Shown in pieces: positions 17,648 to 26,546 of a DNA stretch of 48,335 bases (positions within the stretch are counted from its first letter, which is position 1; every line of letters starts with the position of its first letter). The DNA is from Campylobacteraceae bacterium (GTDB taxonomy: Bacteria > Campylobacterota > Campylobacteria > Campylobacterales > Sulfurovaceae), in assembly GCA_027081405.1 (NCBI GenBank), contig JALWKO010000041.1:1-48335 (forward strand), written 5' to 3'. The position numbers were made by a program, and so were the translations under genes. The notes beneath the pieces were generated by a model. The model made no database searches. It saw only the letters and a list, made by a program, of their open reading frames with translations, and had not been told where the DNA came from.

Positions 17648-18346
17648 TCAATAATAAGTCCGATGGGCGTATTCATAGCTCCCCACATTGCATCCAAACG
17701 CACGCAATACGATCGTTTTTTGCAATTCCGGCGAAGAGCTGGAGCTGGTGAGGGTCACCGCGATCTCTTTGATATTGGACGTGCCCGTACCCAGTGCGCT
17801 CGTAGGGAGATTGTAATTGAACGACTGTTGAGCGTAATTGGCGCTATCGGAGACATACTGGATCGAGGTGGCCATCTGTACCGTCGTTTTCTCTAGATAA
17901 TCGACCCCGCCGCTTCCGCTGGAGTCGTACACAAGCGTCTGGGTCTGGCCGTTGAAATCGTCCAGATCGTTCGGAGAGCTTTCTCCCGCCTCAAGACCCA
18001 GGCTCGACGAAGCGTTTTTGTCACCTCCGCTGTAGAAGCGAAATACGCGCGATGCACCGGGAGGCACGCCGATGCGTCGTCCGTTGCCCTGATCGTCCAA
18101 TTCCAAATCCCCGTTGGTCACGTGCAAAACCGGCTGATCGCTTTCGTTGCTATCGTTCTCGTCCCAGGGATAGGTCAAGATCATATTGACATAGCTGGCC
18201 GCTTCGTTGATCGCTTCTTGCTGGATCCCCACTTGGGTGCTTTTGGATGTGGTCGCCAGCAACTGCGGCGCCGCCAACAGGGCGATCCCGATAATGACAA
18301 TGGCGAAGATCAGTTCGATCATCGCGATGGCTCGACGCATTTTCAT
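17648..18346 (-). CDS. minor pilin, MshD/PilV/GspI-type
   Basis: 232 residues. Leader MKMRRA, then IAMIELIFAIVIIGIALLAAP with Glu5. The rest is a polar, Ser/Gly-rich head. The ATG at 18346 overlaps the stop of the mshQ-like gene (TGATG) and is preceded by GGTGGAG, so translation is probably coupled to it. Taken with the three following pilin genes, this is an MSHA-like set of minor pilins. Confidence 0.83.
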   Translation of the reverse strand: MKMRRAIAMIELIFAIVIIGIALLAAPQLLATTSKSTQVGIQQEAINEAASYVNMILTYPWDENDSNESDQPVLHVTNGDLELDDQGNGRRIGVPPGASRVFRFYSGGDKNASSSLGLEAGESSPNDLDDFNGQTQTLVYDSSGSGGVDYLEKTTVQMATSIQYVSDSANYAQQSFNYNLPTSALGTGTSNIKEIAVTLTSSSSSPELQKTIVLRAFGCNVGSYEYAHRTYY

Positions 18347-21300
18347 CACCACTCCACCTGCCGCGATTTGCCGCGATAGACTCCGCCGCCGACGACGTTG
18401 CCGGTTTGACCCGACCCGCTCCAGCTACCGACGTTGATGAAACGGACCCGGTAGAAGGGGCTGGGTTCTTGCTCCCGATCGGGGTTGTAGATCAGCCACG
18501 GATCGGTGCCGGTGAGGTTGATGTCCACGATCAGCGGACGGGTGGCACTCACCGCCGTGACCGTCACGCCGTTGGCGACGCCGCCCGTAAAGGAAACCGA
18601 CGTAGGATCCGACGGAGATACCGAGCCGTTGGTGTCGACCGATTCGAGCGTGACATTTCCATCTGAGTGCGATCCTGCTGCTTGATGGACGGTATTGAGA
18701 TACCATCGGAACGCGTCGGTCGGTCTCCAATACAACGTATTGATGACGGTCGGATCGTCCGAATAGATCTCGATCGATACAGGCGTAGAGACGCTGCTTG
18801 CCGTGATGTTGTCATAGAACGTTTTAGCGCTGCGGACGCGTCCGTAGACGAAGGTTGCGTTGTGATCCGATCCGGCGGAATCGTTCATATCGCTCGTGAT
18901 CGTGTTGCTGACATTGACGTCGGTCACTTCGAAACGGAAGGGGCGTACGGGATTTGACATATTTCGATCGAAGTTGATCCAAATCCGCATGCTCGCGCTA
19001 CCGTTGTTGTCGGTATCGAAAATGACTCTGGAAATGCTCCGTGCCGTCTGTGAGCCGTTGATATCGACCGAAGCGCCCAAAGGCGCGTAGCCGCGGTATC
19101 CCCCGCCGTTAGGATAGTCAAACCCGTATAGAATGTTTCGGATCGTTCCTCCGGGATTGCTCCCATTGGCCTCCGTGCCGTTGACCGTATAGGCGAGTGT
19201 GAGATTGATATCACTGGCATAGCACGCAGCGTTGAAATTTTTCGTCGTGACGTTTTGTTCGTTCACCGCTGTGATATTCAAATCCAACTGCGCCGTCATA
19301 TTCGTATCGAGCTTCGGTGTGGAGCTGTTTTGCTTCGCCATATAGGTGAAGTTGATATCGGAATTGCTCTCGTGCCAATCGTGCAATGCGACATCCCGCA
19401 AAACGAAATGATCGGGATTAAACGCGATCGTCGTACTGTTCGCCTCGATCTCCCGCCCGATCCCGTTATTTGGCGTGTTGGCATCGGAATTGCTGTAATT
19501 GGTATCGTTTTGATCGATCGCGGCAAATTCGGAACCGGGCTTCTCCGTTATCGTGATGTTGAGCTCCCCGACTTCGTTGTAGTTCAACGTCAAATTGGCT
19601 TCTCCATCGGCAAAAACTCCACCCGATACAAGCGAAAGATTCATCGTATCGGGGGCACAGTTGGGTTTGGTATCGTTATACTCCAAAGAGGGAGAAGTTC
19701 CTCGTATCGTGATGGGCTCATTGTATCCTCGCGTACGGTTCCCCTCCCCATCTTTGGCGACAATGGTGAGGTTGAATTCCCTTCCCGCGATCACCGCTCC
19801 GGAGATAGACGAAGCGCTGATCTCGAAACGATCGGGACGGATCGCGAAACGATCGGTACTCAGTTCTTCACGCCATCCGATTCCGGCTTGTGACTTGGGA
19901 AGGATCATAAGACCTGCATCGGTACAGTTTCCTTCACAACTGGTAGGGGGATAGAAGAAGTATTGTCCCCCTTCGTACTTTCCGCAGAAGCGGAATACGA
20001 CGGCCGCGTTGCGCATCGCGTAGCGGGTTTTGAACCATGGTTTGATCGGTAATTGCGTCGCGTTGGCATCGAAGGTCCTCCATCCCACATCGGGCACGTA
20101 CGAATAGTTGCTGTCTGTACTGTTGATATCCGTGACCGAAGCGAGACGATAACACACCTGCGTCACTTCCGGCATCCGTTTGATCTTTGTCCGATTCTCA
20201 TCCAGCGGAGCGATACTGAGATTGAAGTCCTTCGCCGCGATTTTTGTCGAAATGTTTAGATCGTTTACATTTGGGAGATTGTTCGTATTCCTGAACGTAT
20301 CCCATGCATCCAAATTCCCGGCATTCTCGGCACCGGGATGTACCCCGTAGACCGCGCAATTCCCCCGCACGCGGATCCAGGAAATTTCGTGGTTGTTACA
20401 CCCCCCACCGGTACTTCCCGTGATCGCGTAGCGGACGAAATCAGGCGTGGAGCCTTGGTTGAGCGACGGATCTTTGGCGTCGAAGCGGTTGATGATCACC
20501 TGGTAATCGGAGGGATCCCCGGTAGTGCTCCGCTCCAACGTGATGTAGAGGTGGTCCGGATCCCGGGCATCGACAGTCATTTTGTACCGTCCAGAGAAAT
20601 AATCATCCGGCGCAGGATCGCTCAAATGTGCGGCGATCGGCGGAGAGATGGTCTCCGTCCCTGCCAGATATTCGTATCCTTCCGTTCCGTTTCCGTCTCC
20701 ACGGATGCTTACGGCATTGACGTAATTGTCGGTGATTCCACCCTCTTTCCCTTCGTTGGGTTTGGCGTAGTTTCCGAACTCATCCAGCCCCAGACCGAGC
20801 CATCCCCCTTCGAATCCGGCTTTGTCGATATCCGCCCAACTGGTATGCACCACCATCTGTGCATATCCCAAAGCCCCTCCGTACGCTCCTGGTGCCGGCG
20901 CGGCCCCTACGTCGGAATTGAAAAGGACGTTGGCGATCCCGTCGGCTCCCCAATCCCCCATCAGATTGTGCCCGTGATGTTCTTTGTAATTGTGCCCATC
21001 TTCACAGCCGCCATAATCATAATAGTCGAACTCGACAATGATCAGATTGTATCGGGTGTCGAATTTGTAATCTTTCGTAATGAGTGTCGACTCGTTATGA
21101 TTCTGATCGGTGATCCGCAGTCGATGATCACCGTTTACGTCGACGATATGCGGGGTGAAGTTTCCTCGGATTGTGCGTACGTGCCATAGATCGTCCAGTT
21201 GGCCGTTTTCGAAATCGTCCTCGAAACAGATCGGCACGTCGTTTTGCGCGAGAATGTGAATCTCGGTGGAATTCTGATCCCCCAGGCAGACCCCGTCAGG

Positions 21301-23628
21301 GGGATTGTCCAGCTGGACCGTGAAGTACTCTTCCAACTCGATGGGACGGTCGTTGTAGATATAGATGGGGATCGAAACGTTGTTCTCTCCCGCCGGGAGG
21401 ATGACGGTACCGTTGTCCACGGGGACGTAGTCCCCATCGGCCGCCTTGGCGGTCCCGTCGACCGTATGGTAATGAAGCGTGATATTGTGATCGAGTCGAC
21501 GGTTGATGACGATCACCGGATAGACCGGTTTGGTCGTGCCGTATTCGTTGATATTTTCCCGTACGTCGTAGCGAGGTTTGGCGAATTGCACGATCGCGCA
21601 GGGACGGCACGGATGAATCACCCCGCGATAGAGGACGCCGTCTTTGACATAGGTACCAAAGAGGGTGGTATCGGAAAAGATCGCTCCGCTGATCGTACTC
21701 CGCGTGAAAATACTGTGATTCTGATCGGAACCGAAATCGGGCATCGGATCGTAGGTGACGGTACTGGGCATCCCAAGCCAGCTAAATCCCATGAAAGGGA
21801 AATCCAGCACCCGATCGTCGGAGCAGTTGCTCTCGTTGTCGTCGACACCGCATTCGTCGATGAAACTTCCATCCACCAAAGATCGGGTCACAAGATTGGT
21901 ACTCACCCCTTGCAACGGCTCTCCACTTTGGTTCTGTAACACGATGGTACGGGTACAATCAAATCCGCCGTTCATGAATCCCATATCCATACACAGCATC
22001 CCGTCAATGATATCGGAACTGTAGCACAGATCGTCCGCTTCCTGGACGATGTTTCGGCACTTTTTCAACGGGCCGTAATACTCCACTCCACCGCTCGTGT
22101 AATGTACGGTCATATTGCCGTCGTACGGAGACGATCCGAACACGCCGGCCTGTACCCCCGCCGTGAGAAGATGACGACCGAAAGGCTCGAACGGACCGAC
22201 GGGGTCGTATTCGATCGTTTTGTTTTCATCATGGATCACACATCCGTTTCCGGTCCGGTCGGTTCCGTCGATCCCGCATGTACCGTCCAACGCTCCGGCA
22301 AAACGGCTATAGTCGACAAGCACCGCACTATCACTGATCGGGTCGTTGGAGAGGTTGCGGATCTTGAGTGCTTGCTGACACCCCACTCCCCCCTCGAAAT
22401 GACCCGTCGAATTGAAACACGACGAAATCGGACCACCGGCTTTGGTGTATTGCTGCGACTCGACGCAAATCACCGGATTGTCCACGTATCGGGGGCCGTT
22501 TTGGACAAAGATCCGCACCGTCGCAGGCTCCGAACAAGCGCCGTTCGAGTCGCAGGCTTGGTATAGAAATGTATCTTCCCCCTCATATCCGGCGTTGGGA
22601 ATATAGGTAAGATTCGTATCCGGACCGCTCAAAGTCCCGTGCGACGGCCCGTTCCCCAAAATAGGATAGCTCTGGATTGGATCCCCGTCCGGATCGTTCG
22701 CGGAGATGGGCACATGCACCGGAGTGTCCACGGGGGTTTGGAGATCGAGGTCGACTGCCGTAGGGGCATCGTTGACCGGATTGATCGTCACGGCGACCGT
22801 CGCGGTATCGGTCCCGCCGTTGCCGTCGCTCACGGTATAGCTGAAGCTGTCGTTTCCGTTGTAATTGCTTGCGGGAGTATAGGTGATCGTCCCGTCGGCG
22901 TTGATCGTTGCGTTTCCGTGAGCGGGATCGCTCACGCTCTCGATACTTAGGCTGTCACCGTCGGGATCGCTGTCGTTGGCCAGCACGTCGATCGTCACCG
23001 GCGTGTCTTCGTCGGTGGTGGCGGTGTCGTTTTGGGCAACCGGGGGGGTACTATCGTCGTTTTTTATCGTAATCGTACTTGTACTGTCCCCGATGGTAAA
23101 ATTTTGTGAAGAACTTGTTCCTCCGTCACTGATAGTAATTTTGAAGGTTTCATCCGGTTCGATTTGTGTATCACCGTTGACAGTCACAGAGATACGTTTG
23201 CTTTTGTCCGCATCATCACAACTATCAGACCATCCCGGCACCGAAAAAGTCACATCCCCGCTAGCACCGACATAGTCGTTATTACTTGTTTTTGCCGTTC
23301 CATCCGCAGTTTCCCAATGGATTTTGATATCGGATGTATCGGGACAATCAGACGCGGTGATCGTCAAGCTAACGGTAGATGTCCCTGAATCCCCTTCATT
23401 TACGGTGATATTAGTTGGAGAAATATTGATGGTAGGGTTGTTGGATACCCCCCCTCCAAAACTCAACGCCGAGAAAAAAAACCAGCCGATCAGTATATTA
23501 ACGTTCATTATCTGAGGAATATGGCGATATTCATAATCCTCTGTTTTCTTCGTATTTCTTGCCATGATAACCTTCCATGGCAAAAGCGAACACGCAACTA
23601 TAATTCTCTTGATATCCGTCACTTTCAT
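18346..23628 (-). CDS. mshQ: giant MshQ-like surface protein: Calx-beta, cadherin-like, lectin and DUF6701-like domains
   Basis: About 1760 residues. Order: an unusually long N-terminus with a hydrophobic signal segment (ILIGWFFFSALSFGGG, about 44-59); a Calx-beta domain (about 60-195); two cadherin/VCBS-like repeats (about 195-380, e.g. VLANDSDPDGDSLSIESV); a Cys-rich stretch; a second Calx-beta (about 705-825); an L-type-lectin-like domain (about 835-1020; GADGIANVLF, GGWLGLGLDEFGNYA); then a long C-terminal part like the domain shared by MSHA biogenesis proteins MshQ. It probably binds surface glycans or Ca2+ and works at the pilus tip. The start at 23628 has AAAGGAG six bases upstream, in the riboswitch; an ATG at 23565 with GGAAGG is an in-frame alternative. 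First gene of the minor pilin operon. Confidence 0.85.
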   Translation of the reverse strand: MKVTDIKRIIVACSLLPWKVIMARNTKKTEDYEYRHIPQIMNVNILIGWFFFSALSFGGGVSNNPTINISPTNITVNEGDSGTSTVSLTITASDCPDTSDIKIHWETADGTAKTSNNDYVGASGDVTFSVPGWSDSCDDADKSKRISVTVNGDTQIEPDETFKITISDGGTSSSQNFTIGDSTSTITIKNDDSTPPVAQNDTATTDEDTPVTIDVLANDSDPDGDSLSIESVSDPAHGNATINADGTITYTPASNYNGNDSFSYTVSDGNGGTDTATVAVTINPVNDAPTAVDLDLQTPVDTPVHVPISANDPDGDPIQSYPILGNGPSHGTLSGPDTNLTYIPNAGYEGEDTFLYQACDSNGACSEPATVRIFVQNGPRYVDNPVICVESQQYTKAGGPISSCFNSTGHFEGGVGCQQALKIRNLSNDPISDSAVLVDYSRFAGALDGTCGIDGTDRTGNGCVIHDENKTIEYDPVGPFEPFGRHLLTAGVQAGVFGSSPYDGNMTVHYTSGGVEYYGPLKKCRNIVQEADDLCYSSDIIDGMLCMDMGFMNGGFDCTRTIVLQNQSGEPLQGVSTNLVTRSLVDGSFIDECGVDDNESNCSDDRVLDFPFMGFSWLGMPSTVTYDPMPDFGSDQNHSIFTRSTISGAIFSDTTLFGTYVKDGVLYRGVIHPCRPCAIVQFAKPRYDVRENINEYGTTKPVYPVIVINRRLDHNITLHYHTVDGTAKAADGDYVPVDNGTVILPAGENNVSIPIYIYNDRPIELEEYFTVQLDNPPDGVCLGDQNSTEIHILAQNDVPICFEDDFENGQLDDLWHVRTIRGNFTPHIVDVNGDHRLRITDQNHNESTLITKDYKFDTRYNLIIVEFDYYDYGGCEDGHNYKEHHGHNLMGDWGADGIANVLFNSDVGAAPAPGAYGGALGYAQMVVHTSWADIDKAGFEGGWLGLGLDEFGNYAKPNEGKEGGITDNYVNAVSIRGDGNGTEGYEYLAGTETISPPIAAHLSDPAPDDYFSGRYKMTVDARDPDHLYITLERSTTGDPSDYQVIINRFDAKDPSLNQGSTPDFVRYAITGSTGGGCNNHEISWIRVRGNCAVYGVHPGAENAGNLDAWDTFRNTNNLPNVNDLNISTKIAAKDFNLSIAPLDENRTKIKRMPEVTQVCYRLASVTDINSTDSNYSYVPDVGWRTFDANATQLPIKPWFKTRYAMRNAAVVFRFCGKYEGGQYFFYPPTSCEGNCTDAGLMILPKSQAGIGWREELSTDRFAIRPDRFEISASSISGAVIAGREFNLTIVAKDGEGNRTRGYNEPITIRGTSPSLEYNDTKPNCAPDTMNLSLVSGGVFADGEANLTLNYNEVGELNITITEKPGSEFAAIDQNDTNYSNSDANTPNNGIGREIEANSTTIAFNPDHFVLRDVALHDWHESNSDINFTYMAKQNSSTPKLDTNMTAQLDLNITAVNEQNVTTKNFNAACYASDINLTLAYTVNGTEANGSNPGGTIRNILYGFDYPNGGGYRGYAPLGASVDINGSQTARSISRVIFDTDNNGSASMRIWINFDRNMSNPVRPFRFEVTDVNVSNTITSDMNDSAGSDHNATFVYGRVRSAKTFYDNITASSVSTPVSIEIYSDDPTVINTLYWRPTDAFRWYLNTVHQAAGSHSDGNVTLESVDTNGSVSPSDPTSVSFTGGVANGVTVTAVSATRPLIVDINLTGTDPWLIYNPDREQEPSPFYRVRFINVGSWSGSGQTGNVVGGGVYRGKSRQVEW

Positions 23629-23634
23629 CATCAT

Positions 23635-23716
23635 CTCCTTTGGCAACCCGGCTGTCTACGTGAGACCCGTGGCTTTCCGTCCCCGCCTCGCGACGGGTTT
23701 GGCTTTTTCCTAAAAG
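23635..23716 (-). promoter_or_regulatory. c-di-GMP-I (GEMM-I) riboswitch controlling the mshQ operon
   Basis: Read on the minus strand, the transcript has GCCAAACC (plus 23696-23703), a P2 stem capped by a GCGA tetraloop, GGGACGGAAAGCC (23671-23683), a P3 arm with GTCT/AGAC, and GGGTTGCC (23642-23649). This is the conserved skeleton of the GEMM-I aptamer. The P2 pair equivalent to G21-C46 of the Vibrio Vc2 RNA is swapped to C-G, a compensatory change. The base equivalent to G20, which separates c-di-GMP from cGAMP specificity, appears to be G. The Shine-Dalgarno AAAGGAG (23635-23641) abuts the aptamer and can pair with CUUUU (23712-23716) as a closing helix, suggesting a translational OFF switch. 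Confidence 0.8.
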
Positions 23717-23744
23717 CACCGTGATCCGGCACCTATGCTTTCCC

Positions 23745-23750
23745 ATTATA
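23745..23750 (-). promoter_or_regulatory. -10 box of the mshQ operon promoter
   Basis: TATAAT on the minus strand, about 30 bases before the 5' edge of the predicted aptamer. That places the transcript start just upstream of the riboswitch. No good -35 hexamer is visible, which is common in Campylobacterota. Confidence 0.6.
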
Positions 23751-23881
23751 TCGTATTTGAACTCCCGAAACGATAAATTCACATACGGCGGTACGATTCG
23801 TATCGGATACTTCATTCATGCCCTTCCGGTGGGGAATACGCCATTCTTTCGCATGTACGAAGGGACCTGCGAGGGGGTTTT

Positions 23882-23890
23882 TGTTATAAT
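23882..23890 (+). promoter_or_regulatory. extended -10 promoter of hpf
   Basis: TG-T-TATAAT (TATAAT at 23885-23890). No clear -35 is seen. The start site should fall near 23897, giving a leader of about 28 bases that includes AAAGGA. Confidence 0.6.
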
Positions 23891-23924
23891 CCACAATATA
23901 GATATTTCCCTAAAGGATTGCTTC

Positions 23925-24473
23925 ATGAACAAACATATCGCCGGACGCCACTTCGAACTCAGCGAACCGATCAAAAACTATATCGAGAGCGCGATCGACA
24001 GCCTGGAAAAATACAATCTCGAGATCATCTCCGTCCACTGTATCGTATCGGGAGACACCAAAAACGGCAAAAAAGGCTACAGCGTCGAGTTCGTCGTCAA
24101 CCTCAAAGACAAAAACACCGTTGTCATCACCCAGCGGGACAAAGACGTCTACGCGGCGATCGACCTGGCCCTCGAGCGGATGAAAAAAAGCCTCCGACGC
24201 TTCTCCGACAAGATCAAGGACAAAAGCGGCAACCTCAGCCTCCGGGAACTCGAAAGCGAGATCGAAGAAGCCGAAGAGCAGCTCGATTTCGTCAACGATA
24301 TCGACGAAGACATCGTTCCGATGGATCTGGAGCTCCACAAGCCTCTCGATTTCGAAGAGGCCCGCGACCTCCTCGCCTCCGACCCCAAACGGCAATTCAT
24401 CGTCTTCAACGACAACGAAGGGCGCATGCGGGTCATGTACAAACGCTCCGACGGGAAATACGGATTGTATTGA
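23925..24473 (+). CDS. hpf: long-form ribosome hibernation promoting factor
   Basis: 182 residues. An N-terminal S30AE domain (about 1-100) binds the decoding region of the 30S subunit. A charged linker leads to a C-terminal domain (about 120-182; FIVFNDNEGRMRVMYKRSDGKYGLY) that dimerises in long HPF and joins two ribosomes into inactive 100S particles in stationary phase or stress. The start ATG has AAAGGA seven bases upstream; a longer open frame to 23721 overlaps the opposing mshQ promoter and is not coding. Monocistronic, with its own promoter. Confidence 0.95.
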   Translation: MNKHIAGRHFELSEPIKNYIESAIDSLEKYNLEIISVHCIVSGDTKNGKKGYSVEFVVNLKDKNTVVITQRDKDVYAAIDLALERMKKSLRRFSDKIKDKSGNLSLRELESEIEEAEEQLDFVNDIDEDIVPMDLELHKPLDFEEARDLLASDPKRQFIVFNDNEGRMRVMYKRSDGKYGLY

Positions 24474-24479
24474 TCCTAC

Positions 24480-24498
24480 CCTTCCGGCGCTCGGAAGG
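24480..24498 (+). terminator. hairpin after hpf
   Basis: CCTTCCG (24480-24486) and CGGAAGG (24492-24498) form a perfect 7-bp stem six bases after the hpf stop, in a convergent gap. It lacks a T-run, so intrinsic termination is uncertain. Confidence 0.4.
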
Positions 24499-24568
24499 AT
24501 CCCCCCTCACTTCGGTATCTACTCTCTCCTATCTTCTCGACTCGATCCGACACGACAAGCCACTTCAT

Positions 24569-25404
24569 CTACTTGCCAGTCGCGGCATTCTTTGTTTCGA
24601 TCGCTTTTTTGTATTCGGCTTTGATCTGTCGGATCAGACGGAAATTCTTGTCGGCTTTGCGAGAAAGAAGATTGGGAATGAAGCGAGTGGGTGCGTTGTA
24701 CATCATCTCATAGAACATAAATCCTTTGCGGACCTTGTCGAGAAGTGCATGTGTACGCGCGTTGTTTAGCGGATTTTTTTCCAGTTCGGCCAGATTGGCG
24801 TGGAAACGATCGATGATCGCCGAAACGTCCGCTTCATAATCGGGCATCTCAACCCCCCATATACGCAGGAGATAGTCGATCGTGATCTTCATCGGTCCAC
24901 GACAGAGTTTTCCCGTCAGCGACAACAGCTCCAATCCTCCTTTTGCCGCGGGTTTGGAACCTTGCAGCAACAAAGGGATCATCCGGGCGAAGTTCTTTTT
25001 CAATTCCAAAGCCCCCTCTTTGCTGGAGAGGCAAGAAGGATTTTTCGACTTTGCGCCCAGATCTCTTGGGCTTTGTCGAAAGCCTAGATCGCTTCGGGAT
25101 GATCCTGCAAACGTTTCTGGAAATAGCTTTTGATCCGAACGAAGCGCCGATCATAGGCGGGAACCGCCCGCTCCAATGCACCGGCCGGGTCGTCGAATGT
25201 GCTCCCCAAACCTTTCATGATATAGGCTTTGGGCATTTGCTGCGATTGGGTCATCTGCAGACAATTGGTATTGAACATGTCCGTCAACGTCGGTTTTTCG
25301 GGCAACGGATCGATCCGCAACGCTGAAGTGGGAGCTTGGGCCGAATGGAGAAAAACCGATAACAGGGTTATTTTCACGATTGTACGGATAATTATGGAAA
25401 ACAT
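24569..25404 (-). pseudogene. broken gene for a secreted, possibly PilJ-like helical protein
   Basis: Two frames belong to one former gene of about 270 codons. The 5' part starts at ATG 25404 with AAGGAG six bases upstream, encodes a signal peptide (cut near HSAQA) and a segment CLQMTQSQQMPKAYIMKG that recalls the QRMLSQ-type motif of PilJ sensor domains, and ends at TAG 25084-25086. Past this stop the same frame continues sensibly (FDKAQEIWAQSRKILLASP), then a frameshift near a G-run at about 25016-25030 moves into the frame that reads LELKKNFARMIPLLL to the stop at 24569. So there is one in-frame stop and one frameshift. A TATAAT at 25440-25445 (minus strand) may still drive it. The family call is tentative. 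Confidence 0.7.
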
Positions 25405-25581
25405 AGTTACTCCTTAATATAATTATTAAAATTTCATTTATTATATCATTTTTTATAATTTCTTGCTTTCAGAAGTCGATGCATCGCAACGCTACTACAA
25501 ACGTCCGTCTTTCTATTTATAGTTTTCTCCCGTCCGTAACGCGACGCCGACACGAAAAAAGGATATCCAGATAGCTTCGAT

Positions 25582-26412
25582 TCAAAGGATCTCATGGAGT
25601 GTATTGGCTCGTTCCATCCAACCGTACAGAGCCTCCCAATCTTCCCGAAGGACGATCTCTTCACAGCGTTCCAACTCCCCTTTGAAACACTCAATCGCCT
25701 CGATGAGATTGGATTTGTTCTGCTTGAAAATATCGGTCCACATCTGGGGCGAGCTTTTGGCGATGCGGCTCATGTCTTTGAATCCGCCTCCCGCCAGAGC
25801 GATGATGGCACGGGGGTTTTCCTGCTTCATCACCGCATTGGCCAGCGCGAAACTCAACGCATGGGGCATGTGGGAGATGAACGCCGCGTGTCGATCGTGT
25901 TCGGCGGCATCCATATAGAAGATTTTCATCCCCATGTCAGAAAAAATCTCCTTGGCCCGTTTGCGCTGAATCTCTCCGCTCTCTTCGATGTTGCACAGGA
26001 CCACCACTTTGCCTCGATAGAGTTCGGCAAATGCGGCCTGAGGACCGAAACGTTCGGTACCGGTCATCGGATGGGCGGCGACGAAGTTGGCACGGATTTC
26101 GGATGGGACGGCCTGGACGATTCGCTCTTTGGTACTTCCCAGATCGACGATCGTCGTCTCGGGTGAGACGAACGTCAAATGGGGCAGAAGGGCGACGATT
26201 CCATCGACAGGAATCGCCAATACGATGAGATCCGCGTCGGCGAAGCTCTCCAGTTCATCAGTAACTTTGTCGACGATACCCAGTTCAAGCGCCTCGATCC
26301 CGTGTTGATCGTTGTGGTCGTATCCGACGATCCGGAGATCATTATAGATCCGACGCAACGCCAGAGCGAACGAGCCTCCCATCAATCCCAGTCCGATGAT
26401 CCCTACTTTCAT
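25582..26412 (-). CDS. tyrA: prephenate dehydrogenase
   Basis: 276 residues. It oxidatively decarboxylates prephenate to 4-hydroxyphenylpyruvate in tyrosine synthesis. The NAD(P)-binding Rossmann motif GLGLMGGSFA is at 7-16, the substrate/catalytic segment AAHPMTGTERFG near 113-124, and HMPHALSFALA near 180-190. It is a stand-alone dehydrogenase without chorismate mutase or ACT domain. The ATG has AAAGGTG upstream. It is divergent from bamA, a pairing I also recall in Campylobacter. Confidence 0.95.
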   Translation of the reverse strand: MKVGIIGLGLMGGSFALALRRIYNDLRIVGYDHNDQHGIEALELGIVDKVTDELESFADADLIVLAIPVDGIVALLPHLTFVSPETTIVDLGSTKERIVQAVPSEIRANFVAAHPMTGTERFGPQAAFAELYRGKVVVLCNIEESGEIQRKRAKEIFSDMGMKIFYMDAAEHDRHAAFISHMPHALSFALANAVMKQENPRAIIALAGGGFKDMSRIAKSSPQMWTDIFKQNKSNLIEAIECFKGELERCEEIVLREDWEALYGWMERANTLHEIL

Positions 26413-26546
26413 CTCGATACACCTTTTTAGTGAGAAATATTAAAAAATACCATGCAAAAGGTTATTTCTCTTTTAATCAAATGAGGGTATTATATCTGTA
26501 ACAACTTTCGAGTTGCACACCGTATCGTTTGAAGAAGGGGATTTCA

